A DNA stretch of 64,000 nucleotides from DASRHD01 sp035485575 (GCA_035485575.1 DATHNW010000024.1:1-64000); one strand, 5' to 3'; positions 42,861 through 52,916 are shown, numbered from the stretch's first letter. Numbers and translations: made by a program. Notes: a model not told the origin generated them from the sequence alone.

Positions 42861-44036
42861 TCAGCGTTTGATCTGCAGCTTGGGCAGCATGCCTTGCAAT
42901 TCACGCGCGCCGGCTTCCGTCACCACGGTACGTGAAACGCTGAGCACTTGTAATTGCGTCAGGCCGCGGAGCGACTTCAGGCCGGCATCCGTCACCTTCG
43001 TGCGGTTGAGGTTCAAACTGCGCAACTGTTTCAAGCCCGACAGGCCTTTCACGGTTTCGTCAGTGACCGCATCGCCCGCGAGCACCAGCGTCTGCAATTG
43101 TCCCAAATTCGCCAGGGCTGCCAAGCCCGTGCCGGTCACTTTCGTGCTCGGCAGGTAGAGGGTTTGCAGCTGCGCCGACGCCGCAAGGCACTTCAGTCCT
43201 TCATCCGTCACCTTCGCCGCATCGAGGTCGAGCAGCTGCAAATTTGGCAGAGCCGCCATGGCCTTCAGCCCGGGATCCGTCATTCGCTTGATCGATCCGA
43301 GATTCAACGCCCGCAATTGCTTCAGCGAACCGAGCTGATCCAGTCCTGCATCGGTGACCTGCGTCGCAAACAGGCCCAGCGCGCTTAGCCGGGACATGGT
43401 ACCGAGCGACTTCAAACCCGCATCCGTCACGCTCGTGTGATTGAGATCGAGAGCCTGCAATTGATCCATGCCAGCCAGAATCTTCAGGCCTTCATCGGTC
43501 ACATGAGTATAGCCGAGACCCAGCTTTCGCAGCCGGCCCAGACCGCCCAGCTCGGACAAGGCGGCATCGGTCACAGCTGTGTGCTCGAGGCCGAGCGTTT
43601 CCAGCCGTTTGAGGTTCGATAATTCCTGCAATGTGCGACCGGTCACCGGCGTACCGGCGAGGTTCAAAACCTGCAGTTCGCCCAGCGCGGCCAGCTCATG
43701 GAAATCGCCGTCGGAAAATTCGGTGCCTGCCAGTTCGAGGGCAAAAGGCCGGTCAGGCGCCGGCAGTTGCGCGAGGACGCCATGCGACCAAGCCTTGAGT
43801 CGAAAAGCCGGAATATCCCCTGCCTGCGGCTGGGCGGAGGCCTCGCGAAAAATCGGGCGGCCATACTGATTGGCGCCCATCCAGCCGGCCTCCCATCCTG
43901 CCCGTACCCACGCGGCGCTCACGGCGGCCGGCAATGACGATTCATCTCCAACCAACGTCGGCGCGCCGGCTCGCGCGAAAGAGAGGATAAGGCTCAGGAA
44001 GCAAAAAACGACGACGGCCCAAGAGGAGAATTTCAT
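42861..44036 (-). CDS. Secreted leucine-rich-repeat protein
   Basis: A 391-residue protein with a signal peptide (SSWAVVVFCFLSLILSFARA), start ATG 44036. From about residue 100 it consists of about eleven LRRs of 24 residues with consensus LxxLxLxxTxVTDAGLKxLxxLxx, the ribonuclease-inhibitor-like type common in Planctomycetes and Verrucomicrobia. The N-terminal 80 residues are not LRR. Probably a periplasmic or surface binding protein; ligand unknown. Its stop codon touches the island's right repeat, so the insertion left it whole. Confidence 0.85.
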   Translation of the reverse strand: MKFSSWAVVVFCFLSLILSFARAGAPTLVGDESSLPAAVSAAWVRAGWEAGWMGANQYGRPIFREASAQPQAGDIPAFRLKAWSHGVLAQLPAPDRPFALELAGTEFSDGDFHELAALGELQVLNLAGTPVTGRTLQELSNLKRLETLGLEHTAVTDAALSELGGLGRLRKLGLGYTHVTDEGLKILAGMDQLQALDLNHTSVTDAGLKSLGTMSRLSALGLFATQVTDAGLDQLGSLKQLRALNLGSIKRMTDPGLKAMAALPNLQLLDLDAAKVTDEGLKCLAASAQLQTLYLPSTKVTGTGLAALANLGQLQTLVLAGDAVTDETVKGLSGLKQLRSLNLNRTKVTDAGLKSLRGLTQLQVLSVSRTVVTEAGARELQGMLPKLQIKR

Positions 44037-44256
44037 GCCGAATGCCGCGATGCCAGAGACAAACCAAGACCGCAATGCCTTCCTATTTTTCCGCCCTGTG
44101 GACTAAAAAAAGACACCTATTTGCAACATTCGACTAGGGTTATCTCACTAGATACAAATTACTTGCGTGCAATTTAGTCCGCGTTCATCGATTGCCCACC
44201 TGATTTTCCAGCAGGTTCAAGGTTCTTTCCAGCGTCCAGCCAATCAACTAACAATC

Positions 44257-45744
44257 ATGAGTAACCCTAAATCCCAGAATCGTTTAGATATCTGCGCCTC
44301 GTCCCATAGTATCAGTTTCGAGGCTTCTCCGCCCCCCGTTTCGACCCATCTTGAGACCCGCCTGACTCGCATAAGCCGTTCATCCTTGGCGGCTGCCATG
44401 CTGCTCGGGCTCTGCGGCGTAGCCCTCGCCGTCACTCCCCCTTTGCCGCCCAGCCAGGCACCTTTTCCTGACTTCGGTTTCATGGCCGCTCCCGGCCAGT
44501 ACACCGGCACGGTTTTCAAGCTCAGCCAGGACTATCCGACCGAGGCGCCCGATCCGACAAAGCTGCCGGCCTTTTTTGACAAACTGCCCCAGACCTTCAC
44601 CAATGACTTTTCGACGTGGCGCGATTACATGATGGCGGTCCGCGATTATTGTTTCGAAGGCAACCTGGACATCGACTGGCGGGTGGAAAAAAATCCGGTC
44701 CGCAAATGGTACCACATTCCGTGGCAGCATTATGGCACCGCCGGCCGCGAGGGCATCCATGGCCTCACCAAGGAAGCTCCGGTCAAGCCCGACCAGCTCG
44801 CCGTCGGCCAGGGCCAGCCCGCGCCCGGTGACTTCTATCAGACTTACGCCGTCGGCTTCTTCAATGACTTTGGCGGCTACGGCATCGGCCAAGTCTGGGC
44901 TGATCACACGAATCCCGATCCCGGCGCCACCACCTCGCCCCACGGATTTCCCAACGGCACGGTCATCAGCAAGCTGCTCTTTGTCGATGTGCCCGTGGAC
45001 CAAGTGCCCTCGCTCGTCAACCCGACCCAATGGCAGGGCTACATCCAGCAGACCTACAACAATGCCACCCGATCCGTTCGCACGGTTTCGCTCATCCAGA
45101 TGGACATTGCCATTCGCGATGACCGCGTTCCGCTCGGCTGGATCTTCGGCACCTTCCAATACAACGGCGCGCTCAACAATACCGTCTCATGGAATAACCT
45201 GATTCCCGTCGGCATCATGTGGGGCAACAATCCCACGATCACCGACAGCACCTACGACAACCCCACGCCAGCTGAGACCAAGATCAATCCCAACCTGACG
45301 GAAACGGCGATCAACCCTGATACAAATGAACTGCCGCCAACCCATCTCGGCTGGAACGGGCGTCTCAACGGCCCCGTCGATAATCCCATGAGCTCCTGCT
45401 TGAGCTGTCACATGACGGCGGAGGTTCCCACGCTCTCGCCCCTGAGCCCGCTTTTCCAGGCCAATCCTCCTCCGGTCGGCTCCGAGGCCTGGATGCGCTG
45501 GTTTCAAAACATCAAGTGCGGGCATCCCTTTGACAAGGGAACCAAATCGACCGACTACAGCCTCCAGCTCGCCATGGGCATCGAAAATTATTACCTGTGG
45601 GCTGCGCCGGCGCAAAGCGGCCTCTTCACCAAGGATTACCAGACCCAGGCCAGCGCGAATGGAAAAATGCTTCTGCGGACGAGTGCTCCGCCCAAGCGTT
45701 ATCCGATCATCCGCGACGTCGTGGCGCCCGGCCATGAGGATTAA
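44257..45744 (+). CDS. Monoheme cytochrome c family protein
   Basis: A 495-residue protein from ATG 44257, with a hydrophobic export segment at about 48-65 (SSLAAAMLLGLCGVALAV) after an unusually long polar N-terminus; an internal start is possible. One heme-c site, CLSCH at 381-385, lies in NPMSSCLSCHMTAEVP. The rest is rich in Trp, Pro and Asn and has no domain I can name. It is paralogous in layout to the protein encoded at 45924, which has SSCIECH near its end. The nearby GMC dehydrogenase suggests it carries electrons from that enzyme. A strong terminator follows. Confidence 0.75.
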   Translation: MSNPKSQNRLDICASSHSISFEASPPPVSTHLETRLTRISRSSLAAAMLLGLCGVALAVTPPLPPSQAPFPDFGFMAAPGQYTGTVFKLSQDYPTEAPDPTKLPAFFDKLPQTFTNDFSTWRDYMMAVRDYCFEGNLDIDWRVEKNPVRKWYHIPWQHYGTAGREGIHGLTKEAPVKPDQLAVGQGQPAPGDFYQTYAVGFFNDFGGYGIGQVWADHTNPDPGATTSPHGFPNGTVISKLLFVDVPVDQVPSLVNPTQWQGYIQQTYNNATRSVRTVSLIQMDIAIRDDRVPLGWIFGTFQYNGALNNTVSWNNLIPVGIMWGNNPTITDSTYDNPTPAETKINPNLTETAINPDTNELPPTHLGWNGRLNGPVDNPMSSCLSCHMTAEVPTLSPLSPLFQANPPPVGSEAWMRWFQNIKCGHPFDKGTKSTDYSLQLAMGIENYYLWAAPAQSGLFTKDYQTQASANGKMLLRTSAPPKRYPIIRDVVAPGHED

Positions 45745-45797
45745 TCCGGAGTAATCCCCCTGTAAGCTGAATTACGTTCCGCTCCAGACACCACCTT

Positions 45798-45834
45798 AAG
45801 CACGGGGATGCTGATTTCGTCCCCGTGCTTTTTG
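45798..45834 (+). terminator. Rho-independent terminator between the two cytochrome genes
   Basis: Perfect 11-bp stem (45798-45808 with 45820-45830), an 11-base loop and a TTTTTG tail. The second cytochrome, small-subunit and GMC genes probably have their own promoter or depend on read-through. Confidence 0.9.
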
Positions 45835-45923
45835 TCTGTTTTCGCTCCTGCAAAAATTCCCGGCTGGAGCCGCGGCTTGCCCCGCAGCTTGGCCCCTCCC
45901 TCCCAAACTAAGCCTGTCCACCC

Positions 45924-47333
45924 ATGAAATCGTCCCTTTGGCGATCCGCCCCTCTCATCAGCCTGTGCGGTCTGGCGGCGATCCTCGCCGCCTTTGCCTG
46001 CGCAAATTCCGCGCCGACCAGCTCTTCGGCTCCCGCCCTGGCTGCCTCCACACCGACTCCGCCGGCTCCAGTCTTGCCGCCGCTCAGCCCTGACATTCCC
46101 TTTGATGTCACCGTCCCGTCGCAGCCACCGCCCACGCTCGACAGCCTGCAGCACGATTTTGACGTCATGTCCTGGGAGACATTCGTCGCCCTGAACTGGC
46201 CCGTGCTCGCCAACGGCCAGCCCGATCCCACGCAGCAACCCGGCGAGAACAAGGACAACTCCACTTTCTGGCAGACTTGGAAGACCGCGCAGGAGGTTTT
46301 CCTGCCCAACGGCGCTCCGCCCACGCCATGGGGTACGCCACTCGCCTCCAGTCCGCTGCCCGCCCTCTGCCGCGACCAGCTTCAGCCCGGCGAACACATT
46401 CTGACCCAGGTCGGAAAAACCCCGAATCTTCTCACCGAGTCGATCCAGCCTTTCAACACCGGGCCCTTGATTGACCAGAACGGCCGCTACGCCCGCTTCG
46501 AGATTCTCATGAACCAGACGATGTTCGACCACATCGTCGCCAACAAACTCTACAGCAAAAAAGCCCAGGCCACTGTCACCAGTGTCGTTTTCCCCTGCGG
46601 CACCACCGATGCCAAGGATCCGCAGGTCGGCACGATCATGGTCAAGGCCTCGTGGAAAATTCTCAGTCCGGCCGAAATCCAGGGCGGTCGATTTCATATG
46701 ATGAAGGCGCTCATCTACACGCCGCCCTCGGCCAATCCGCCCATTGCGGAAAAATGCGAGCATGCCACCGTGGGCCTCGTCGGCCTGCACATGGTCCACA
46801 AGACAAAGGATGCCGCCCAATGGGTCTGGTCCACTTTCGAGCACATCGACAACTGCCCGACCGAAGGCCAGTCGACGGCCGGCCATGCCTATAGTTTCTA
46901 CAATCCTGCCACGCCCGACGCCGCCATCAACACACCGCCCGCCCGCCCGTGGAATCCGAACAACACCGAGCCGCCCGCGCGACGTCCCCAGATCGTGCGC
47001 ATCCTGCCCATCGACCAGCCCACGCAGCAGCTGAACGCGTCCTATCAGGCCGCCCTGCGGGCTGTGAACCCCGCCTCGGTCTGGCAATACTACGAACTGG
47101 TCAGCACGCAGTGGCCCACCCAGCCGGCCCCGAGCTGCGACGTGGAAACCTCGGCCCCGACCGACATGACCGGCACGCCGGCGCCACAGTTCCTCGGCAA
47201 CTCCACGCTTGAGTCCTACATCCAGGGCAAGGTGCCCAACGTCTCGTCCAGCTGCATCGAGTGCCATCTCAATGCCACGACGACCACCCACGTCTTCTCC
47301 GACTTCACCTATCTTCTCGAACGCGCGCAGTAA
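45924..47333 (+). CDS. Monoheme cytochrome c family protein
   Basis: A 469-residue exported protein (hydrophobic segment LISLCGLAAILAAFACA at about 11-27; the Cys might be lipidated, though the lipobox is imperfect), then a Pro/Ser-rich stretch. Recognisable pieces are MSWETFVALNWPVLANGQP and GLVGLHMVHKTKDAAQWVWSTFEHIDN. One heme-c motif, CIECH, sits at 444-448 near the C-terminus. Similar proteins often lie beside GMC-type sugar or alcohol dehydrogenases. It is followed 31 bases later by the small subunit gene. Confidence 0.75.
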   Translation: MKSSLWRSAPLISLCGLAAILAAFACANSAPTSSSAPALAASTPTPPAPVLPPLSPDIPFDVTVPSQPPPTLDSLQHDFDVMSWETFVALNWPVLANGQPDPTQQPGENKDNSTFWQTWKTAQEVFLPNGAPPTPWGTPLASSPLPALCRDQLQPGEHILTQVGKTPNLLTESIQPFNTGPLIDQNGRYARFEILMNQTMFDHIVANKLYSKKAQATVTSVVFPCGTTDAKDPQVGTIMVKASWKILSPAEIQGGRFHMMKALIYTPPSANPPIAEKCEHATVGLVGLHMVHKTKDAAQWVWSTFEHIDNCPTEGQSTAGHAYSFYNPATPDAAINTPPARPWNPNNTEPPARRPQIVRILPIDQPTQQLNASYQAALRAVNPASVWQYYELVSTQWPTQPAPSCDVETSAPTDMTGTPAPQFLGNSTLESYIQGKVPNVSSSCIECHLNATTTTHVFSDFTYLLERAQ

Positions 47334-47364
47334 GCGCCTCGCCCAATCCAAACCTTATCGTGCC

Positions 47365-47820
47365 ATGAGCGCCCTCACCCTTCCTGTTTTCGTCAATCTT
47401 TCCTCCGCGCTGACCGGCGTCGCCGCCAGCCAGCTCCAGCCGTCGATCGATCCCATCAACATCGCCGGCCAGTACTTCGACACGCTCAACAGCCATGTCG
47501 CCGCACCCACCCTCAGCAACCTCGCCGCGATGTTTCTGGCCGGGAAAACGCCGGCCGCCGGCGCCGCCGCGGTCCTCGCCGACCCGGTGCTTGGCCCCGT
47601 CGCCCGCAGCATCATGAAGCTCTGGTTTCTCGGAATTTGGTATGACCCCGCCAAGCCATCCCAGGCCGTCAACGTCGTCTCCTCCCAAGCTTACAAGGAG
47701 AGTCTGGTCTGGAAGGTCATGCAGTCCCATCCGATGGGCTACAGCATGTTTACCTATGGTTATTGGGCCAAGCAGCCGCCCGCGCTCAATCAGTTCATCC
47801 AACCCGCCGCCCAATCCTAA
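47365..47820 (+). CDS. Small subunit-like protein of FAD-dependent sugar dehydrogenase (FAD-SLDH family)
   Basis: A 151-residue protein from ATG 47365. LPVFVNLSSALTGVAASQLQP at the start, and AYKESLVWKVMQSHPMGYSMFTYGYWAKQPP near the end, resemble the membrane-bound sorbitol/gluconate dehydrogenase small subunit, whose family ends in a YxxALMW...GYW pattern. In characterised complexes this hitch-hiker subunit carries a Tat signal that exports the FAD subunit. Here no twin-arginine signal is seen at this start or in the preceding in-frame codons. Confidence 0.65.
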   Translation: MSALTLPVFVNLSSALTGVAASQLQPSIDPINIAGQYFDTLNSHVAAPTLSNLAAMFLAGKTPAAGAAAVLADPVLGPVARSIMKLWFLGIWYDPAKPSQAVNVVSSQAYKESLVWKVMQSHPMGYSMFTYGYWAKQPPALNQFIQPAAQS

Positions 47821-47835
47821 CCGGAGACCTTTCCC

Positions 47836-49683
47836 ATGCCAGACAACAACAAATCTTATGACGTCGTGATCGTCGGCGCCGGCCTCGCGGGCTCGATCAT
47901 CGCCTATCAACTCGGACTCGCCGGAAAAAAAGTGCTTATCATCGACTCCGGCGTGGCCGTCCCCGTGAGCCGCGAAGCCTACATGGAACGTTTTTATACG
48001 CAGCTCGCGAAGACCCCAGAATCTCCTTACCCGGATAATCCGAACGCCCCCCGCGCCACTGTGCTCCAGCTCGGCAGCAACGGCGCGTGGAAAAATCCCG
48101 CCCTCACTTATCTCGATCAAAGCGATTCCACTCTGCCCTTCAGCAGCACCTATGAACGCCGCGGCGGCGGCACTTCCTGGCACTGGCTGGGCAGCAGCTT
48201 TCGTTTTGTACCCAACGATTTCAAGGTGGCCTCCACCTACCAGCGCGAACGCGACTGGCCCATCAATTACAACGACCTGGGACAGCCCCAGCCCGGGAAA
48301 AAGACCGCCTATTACGACGATGCCGAACGCGAGATCGGCGTCGCGGCGAATGTCGCGAACCAAGGCTACCTCGGCGTGACCTTCACCCCCGGTTACCAAT
48401 ATCCCAATCCCGAGATTCCGCTCACCCTCACGGACGAGTTTTTCCTGTCGGCCATCAACGGCAAGCAGACCTTCGAAGACAATCCCGTCACCGTTTATCC
48501 CACTCCGGCCGGCCGTAATTCCCAGCCCTACGACGGCCGCCGCGTCTGCGCGGGCAATACGAACTGCATTCCCATCTGCCCCATCCAGGCCAAGTACGAC
48601 CCGACCATCACGCTCAACAAGGCCCTCGATACCGGCAACGTCGATGTCATCTACCAGGCGGTCGCCGACAAGGTCCTCCTCGACCCCACCAACAAGATCG
48701 TCACCGGCATCCACTACATCACTTATAAAACCGAAGGCGTGCGCTCGCCCAACGGTGACGGGGTGGCCACGGGCAAGCTCTACGTGCTGGCCGCCCACGC
48801 GATCGAAACCCCGAAGCTCCTGCTCAACTCCAATGGCCAGCTTCCCGCCGGGGTGGCCAACAGCAGCGGACAGGTCGGCCGCAACCTGATGGATCACCCC
48901 CTCTTCCTGCGCTGGGGACTCACGCCCAAGCCCACCTTTCCTTATCGCGGCCCGCTCGCGACCGCCGGCATTGAAAGCCTGCGCGACGGAGCGTTCCGCC
49001 GCGACCGCGCCGCGTTTCGCGTCGAGTTTGGCAATGAGGGCTGGAATTTCGCGGCCTTTGATCCCGAGACCACGACCCTCGATTACATCGACGGAACCAA
49101 CAACAGCGGGACGAATAACGGCGGTCCCGGCGGCACGCCGCAGAAGCTCTCCGGCGCCGCGCTTATCGCCCGCCTCAACGACATGTTCACCCGCCAGTTC
49201 CGCTTCGGCTTCCTGGTCGAGCAGTCCCCCGAGGACAACAACAGCGTCACCCTGTCCACGCTCAAGGACGAGCTGGGCATCCCGCGGCCGAAGATTTCCT
49301 ACAACCTGTCCGACTATACCAAACGCGCCTTCGTCGCCGCGGATGCGCTGACCAACCAGGTCTTCGCCGCCGCTGGCGTGCAGTCGTTCAGCACTCCGGC
49401 CAATCCGGCAAATTCGGGCTATTTCACTTACACCGATCCACAGACCAAGAAAACGTCCGCCTTCGAGTTCCACGGTTCCGGGCACATCGTCGGCACCTGC
49501 CGCATGGGAAGTTCCGCCGCCGATTCCGTCGTAGACCGCAACCAGCGGTCGTGGGATCACGCCAACCTCTACATCACCGGCAGCTCCGTGTTTCCCACCA
49601 TCGCGACCGGCAATCCCTCACTGACCATCGCCGCCCTCGCCTTCTGGGCCGCCGACAACATCAAAAAGCAGCTCGGCGCATAA
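47836..49683 (+). CDS. GMC-family FAD-dependent dehydrogenase (sugar/polyol dehydrogenase large subunit type)
   Basis: A 615-residue flavoprotein. FAD motif YDVVIVGAGLAGSIIAYQL is at the N-terminus; ERRGGGTSWHWLGSSFR is the second flavin contact. Three cysteines, C238, C244 and C248 (CAGNTNCIPICP), match the hinge that binds a 3Fe-4S cluster in FAD-glucose dehydrogenase. The catalytic GMC pair is in SGHIVGTCRMGSS and TGNPSLTIAALAFWAA. Cytochromes encoded upstream would accept its electrons. No signal peptide is present, so export would rely on a partner. The sugar, alcohol or acid oxidised is unknown. Confidence 0.88.
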   Translation: MPDNNKSYDVVIVGAGLAGSIIAYQLGLAGKKVLIIDSGVAVPVSREAYMERFYTQLAKTPESPYPDNPNAPRATVLQLGSNGAWKNPALTYLDQSDSTLPFSSTYERRGGGTSWHWLGSSFRFVPNDFKVASTYQRERDWPINYNDLGQPQPGKKTAYYDDAEREIGVAANVANQGYLGVTFTPGYQYPNPEIPLTLTDEFFLSAINGKQTFEDNPVTVYPTPAGRNSQPYDGRRVCAGNTNCIPICPIQAKYDPTITLNKALDTGNVDVIYQAVADKVLLDPTNKIVTGIHYITYKTEGVRSPNGDGVATGKLYVLAAHAIETPKLLLNSNGQLPAGVANSSGQVGRNLMDHPLFLRWGLTPKPTFPYRGPLATAGIESLRDGAFRRDRAAFRVEFGNEGWNFAAFDPETTTLDYIDGTNNSGTNNGGPGGTPQKLSGAALIARLNDMFTRQFRFGFLVEQSPEDNNSVTLSTLKDELGIPRPKISYNLSDYTKRAFVAADALTNQVFAAAGVQSFSTPANPANSGYFTYTDPQTKKTSAFEFHGSGHIVGTCRMGSSAADSVVDRNQRSWDHANLYITGSSVFPTIATGNPSLTIAALAFWAADNIKKQLGA

Positions 49684-49759
49684 CGAGCATTCTCGTCGCA
49701 GCGGAGGGCGTTCCCTCCTTCCGCTGCAGGCCAGAGGCCCAGGCTTGTATCTTGACCGG

Positions 49760-52700
49760 CTATTTTGCCGCCAGTACAGGCATGGACTGCTTGGGCACGG
49801 TGGCAGGCGGCACCGGGGAATTCGGGGCCGCAGGCTTTTTGGAGCGCTTCACCCACCGGTCGAAATAGACATACACGACGGGCGTGAGATAAAGTGTCAT
49901 GAGCTGCGAGACGACCAGGCCGCCGACGACCGCGAGGCCGAGCGGCCGGCGCGAATTCGAGCCGGCACCCAGGCCGAGCGCGATGGGCAGCGCGCCGGCC
50001 AGCGCAGCAAAGGTGGTCATCATGATGGGCCGGAAGCGCACGACGCAGGCTTCGTAGATGGCTTTTTCCGCATCACGCACGCCGTGCTGGCGCTCCGAGG
50101 CCAGGGCAAAATCGATCATCATGATGGCATTTTTCTTCACGATGCCGATGAGCAGGATGATGCCGACATAGCCCATGATGTTCAGCTCCTGCCGGAAGAG
50201 CCAGAGCGTGAAGAGCGCGCCAAAGCTCGCCGCCGGCAGGCCGGAAAGGATCGTGAGTGGATGGACGAAGTGTTCGTAGAGGATGCCGAGGACGATATAG
50301 ATGACGACGATGGCGAGAATGATGAGCAGGCCGAGGCCGTGCGTGGAGGAGGCAAAAGCCTGGGCGGACCCGAGAAAGCTGTAACTGATGGTCGCGGGGA
50401 GCGCCTTGCGGGCCAGATCGGTGATGGCCTTGGTCGCGTCGCCCAGCGAAACGCCCGGCTTCAAATTGAACGAAAGGGTGACCGAGGTAAGCTGGCCGAT
50501 GTGATTGACGGCGAGCGGACCTACGTCGCGGCGCAGCGTGGCCACGGTATCGAGCGGAACCAGCCGGCCATTGCCCGAACGGAGATAGAGGAGCGAGAGC
50601 GACTGAGGGTCATGCTGAAACTCGGGGGCGAGCTCCATGATGACATAGTATTGGTTGGTCGGGGTGTAGATGGTGGAGACTTGGCGCGTGCCAAAGGCGC
50701 TGTAGAGCGCATCCTCGATCTGCTGCGGCGTGACGCCGAGCGCGGCCGCGCGATCGCGCTGGATGTCCACCCGCAGCTGCGGGCTGGAAAGCTGCAGGTC
50801 GGTGTTGACGTCGATGAGCTGCGGGAGCCCGCGCAGCTTCGCCTCCATGTCCTGCCCCGCCTGGTAAAGCTCGTTCAAGTCCGAACCATAGAGCGAAAAC
50901 TGATACAGCGCCTTGGTCAGCGTGCCGCCGATGCGAATGGGCGGCGGCTGCTGCGGATAGGAGCGCAGGCCCGGGACGACGGCCAGCTGGCGCCGGAGCT
51001 GGTTGACGACAGTGGCAGCGGACGGGCGCTCCCCGCGGGCCTTGAGCCGGATGACCAGGCGTCCGTTGTTGATGCTGGAGTTGCTGCTGCCGCCGCCGAT
51101 CGCGGACATGAAGGCATCGACGGCGGGGTTTTGGGCCACGATATCGGCGGCCGCGCGCTGGTGCCGGACCATTTCCTCGAAGGAGACATTCTGCGCCGCC
51201 TCGGTGAAGACGACGATCAAGCCGGTGTCGTCGGTGGGGATGAAGCCCTTGGGCAGCACAATGGCAAAAACCGCCGTAAAGACGACGGCCAGCAACGCGA
51301 CCCCAACGGTGGCCGGGCGGTGGCGCAGGCAGAATTTCAGCGTGCGTTCGTAAAGGGCCAGCATCGCGTTGAAGATGCGTTCCGTCCACGCGTAGAGCCT
51401 CCCATGGGCTGCATGGCCGCCGTGCGCGGTGGCGCGCAGGAACCGGCTGCACAGCATGGGCGTGAGCGTGAGCGAAACCACTCCTGAGACCAGGATGGCG
51501 CCCGTGATGGTGACGGCGAATTCGTGCAGCAGCCGGCCCAGCAGGCCGCTCATGAAAAGGAGCGGGATGAACACGGCGACCAGCGAGATCGTCATCGACA
51601 TGATCGTGAACCCGATCTCGCCCGAGCCCTTGAAGGCGGCCTCGCGCACGCTCATGCCCTCCTCGACATGGCGGACGATGTTTTCGAGCATGACGATCGC
51701 GTCGTCCACGACGAAGCCGACCGAAAGGGTGAGCGCGAGCAGGGAGAAATTATCCACCGTGTAGCCGCAAAAATACATCACGACAAAGGTGCCAAAGAGC
51801 GCCATGGGGATCGCGATGGCCGGGATGACCGTGGCGGCAAGCGTGCGCAGGAAGAGGAAGATGACGAGGATGACGAGCACGATGGCGAGAATGAGCGTGA
51901 ACTGCACGTCATGCACCGACTCGCGCACCGCCACGGAACCGTCGCGCAGGATGGAAAGGTTGATCGACGCGGGCAGCTGGGCCTGGAAGGCCGGCAGCAG
52001 CTTTTTGATGCGATCCACGACCTGCACGGTGTTGGTGCCGGGTTGCTTCAGGATGGAAAGCACGATGGCGCGACGGCCGTTGAACCAGCTCGCGATCCGC
52101 GTGTTTTGCACGCTGTCTATCACGTGCGCGACCTCGTGCAACCGCACCGGCGCACCGTTGCGGTAGGCAACGACAATCTCGCTGAATTCCTTGACCGTGG
52201 AAAGCTGCCCGCTGGCAACGACGGTCAGGGTCTGGTGCGTGCCATCGAGCAGTCCGGTGGGAAGGTTGACGTTCTGGGAGGAAAGAGCGGTGTTGACGTC
52301 GTCGAGGGTGAGGCCCCGGGTGGCGAGGGCGTGCGGGTCGATCTCGGCGCGAAGGGCGTATTTTTGCGAACCCGAGACATCGACCAGCGAGACGCCGTCG
52401 ACCATGGAGATGCGCTCGGCGAGATTGGCCTCGGCGTATTCGTCGACCACGGAAAGCGGCTGCGTGGCCGAGCTGAGCGCGAGATAAAGGATGGGCTGGT
52501 CGGCGGGGTTGGTCTTGCGGAACGAAGGCGGCGCGGGCATCTCGGTCGGCAGGTTGCGCTGCACGGCGGCGATGGCGGCCTGCACGTCCTGGGCCGCCGC
52601 GTCGATGTTGCGGTCGAGCGTGAATTGCAGGGTGATCTGCGTGCTGCCAAGCCCGCTCGTTGACGTCATCGAGTCGATGCCGGCAATGGTGGAAAACTGC

Positions 52701-52906
52701 TGCTCCAGCGGTGTGGCCACGGCCGAGGCCATGGTTTCCGGCGTGGCGCCGGGCAGGCTCGCGTTGACGACGATGGTCGGAAAATCGACGTTGGGCAGGT
52801 CGCTGACGGGCAGTAGCCGGTAGGCCATGAGCCCGAAGACGCATAGCGCCGCGGTGAGCAGCGTGGTCATCACCGGACGGCGGATGCAGATTTCGGGCAG
52901 ATTCAT
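49760..52906 (-). CDS. RND efflux transporter, hydrophobe/amphiphile type (MdtB/AcrB family)
   Basis: A 1048-residue inner-membrane pump with 12 predicted membrane segments and two large periplasmic loops. ATG 52906 begins MNLPEICIRRPVMTTLLTAAL. The proton-relay Asp pair is in GFVVDDAIVMLENIVRHVEEG, and GIVKKNAIMMIDFAL is the matching TM10 motif. The style (ISMVDGVSLVDVSG, NTVQVVDRIKKLLP) is that of MdtB/MdtC rather than metal pumps. It exports organic toxicants such as drugs, bile-like compounds or phenolics. It is encoded 10 bases after its adaptor; no outer-membrane channel is adjacent. Confidence 0.93.
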   Translation of the reverse strand: MNLPEICIRRPVMTTLLTAALCVFGLMAYRLLPVSDLPNVDFPTIVVNASLPGATPETMASAVATPLEQQFSTIAGIDSMTSTSGLGSTQITLQFTLDRNIDAAAQDVQAAIAAVQRNLPTEMPAPPSFRKTNPADQPILYLALSSATQPLSVVDEYAEANLAERISMVDGVSLVDVSGSQKYALRAEIDPHALATRGLTLDDVNTALSSQNVNLPTGLLDGTHQTLTVVASGQLSTVKEFSEIVVAYRNGAPVRLHEVAHVIDSVQNTRIASWFNGRRAIVLSILKQPGTNTVQVVDRIKKLLPAFQAQLPASINLSILRDGSVAVRESVHDVQFTLILAIVLVILVIFLFLRTLAATVIPAIAIPMALFGTFVVMYFCGYTVDNFSLLALTLSVGFVVDDAIVMLENIVRHVEEGMSVREAAFKGSGEIGFTIMSMTISLVAVFIPLLFMSGLLGRLLHEFAVTITGAILVSGVVSLTLTPMLCSRFLRATAHGGHAAHGRLYAWTERIFNAMLALYERTLKFCLRHRPATVGVALLAVVFTAVFAIVLPKGFIPTDDTGLIVVFTEAAQNVSFEEMVRHQRAAADIVAQNPAVDAFMSAIGGGSSNSSINNGRLVIRLKARGERPSAATVVNQLRRQLAVVPGLRSYPQQPPPIRIGGTLTKALYQFSLYGSDLNELYQAGQDMEAKLRGLPQLIDVNTDLQLSSPQLRVDIQRDRAAALGVTPQQIEDALYSAFGTRQVSTIYTPTNQYYVIMELAPEFQHDPQSLSLLYLRSGNGRLVPLDTVATLRRDVGPLAVNHIGQLTSVTLSFNLKPGVSLGDATKAITDLARKALPATISYSFLGSAQAFASSTHGLGLLIILAIVVIYIVLGILYEHFVHPLTILSGLPAASFGALFTLWLFRQELNIMGYVGIILLIGIVKKNAIMMIDFALASERQHGVRDAEKAIYEACVVRFRPIMMTTFAALAGALPIALGLGAGSNSRRPLGLAVVGGLVVSQLMTLYLTPVVYVYFDRWVKRSKKPAAPNSPVPPATVPKQSMPVLAAK

Positions 52907-52916
52907 GGAGGGCGGC

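Noticed and set aside
47305..49560. 751-codon open frame on the minus strand
   Set aside because: Antisense to the GMC dehydrogenase and small-subunit genes, both of which show clear family motifs.
49698..49727. Stem-loop between the convergent GMC and RND genes
   Set aside because: The stem has a mismatch or bulge and no T-run on either strand, so I do not call it a terminator.
49745..51487. 580-codon open frame on the plus strand
   Set aside because: Antisense to the RND pump; charged low-complexity translation with no recognisable domain.
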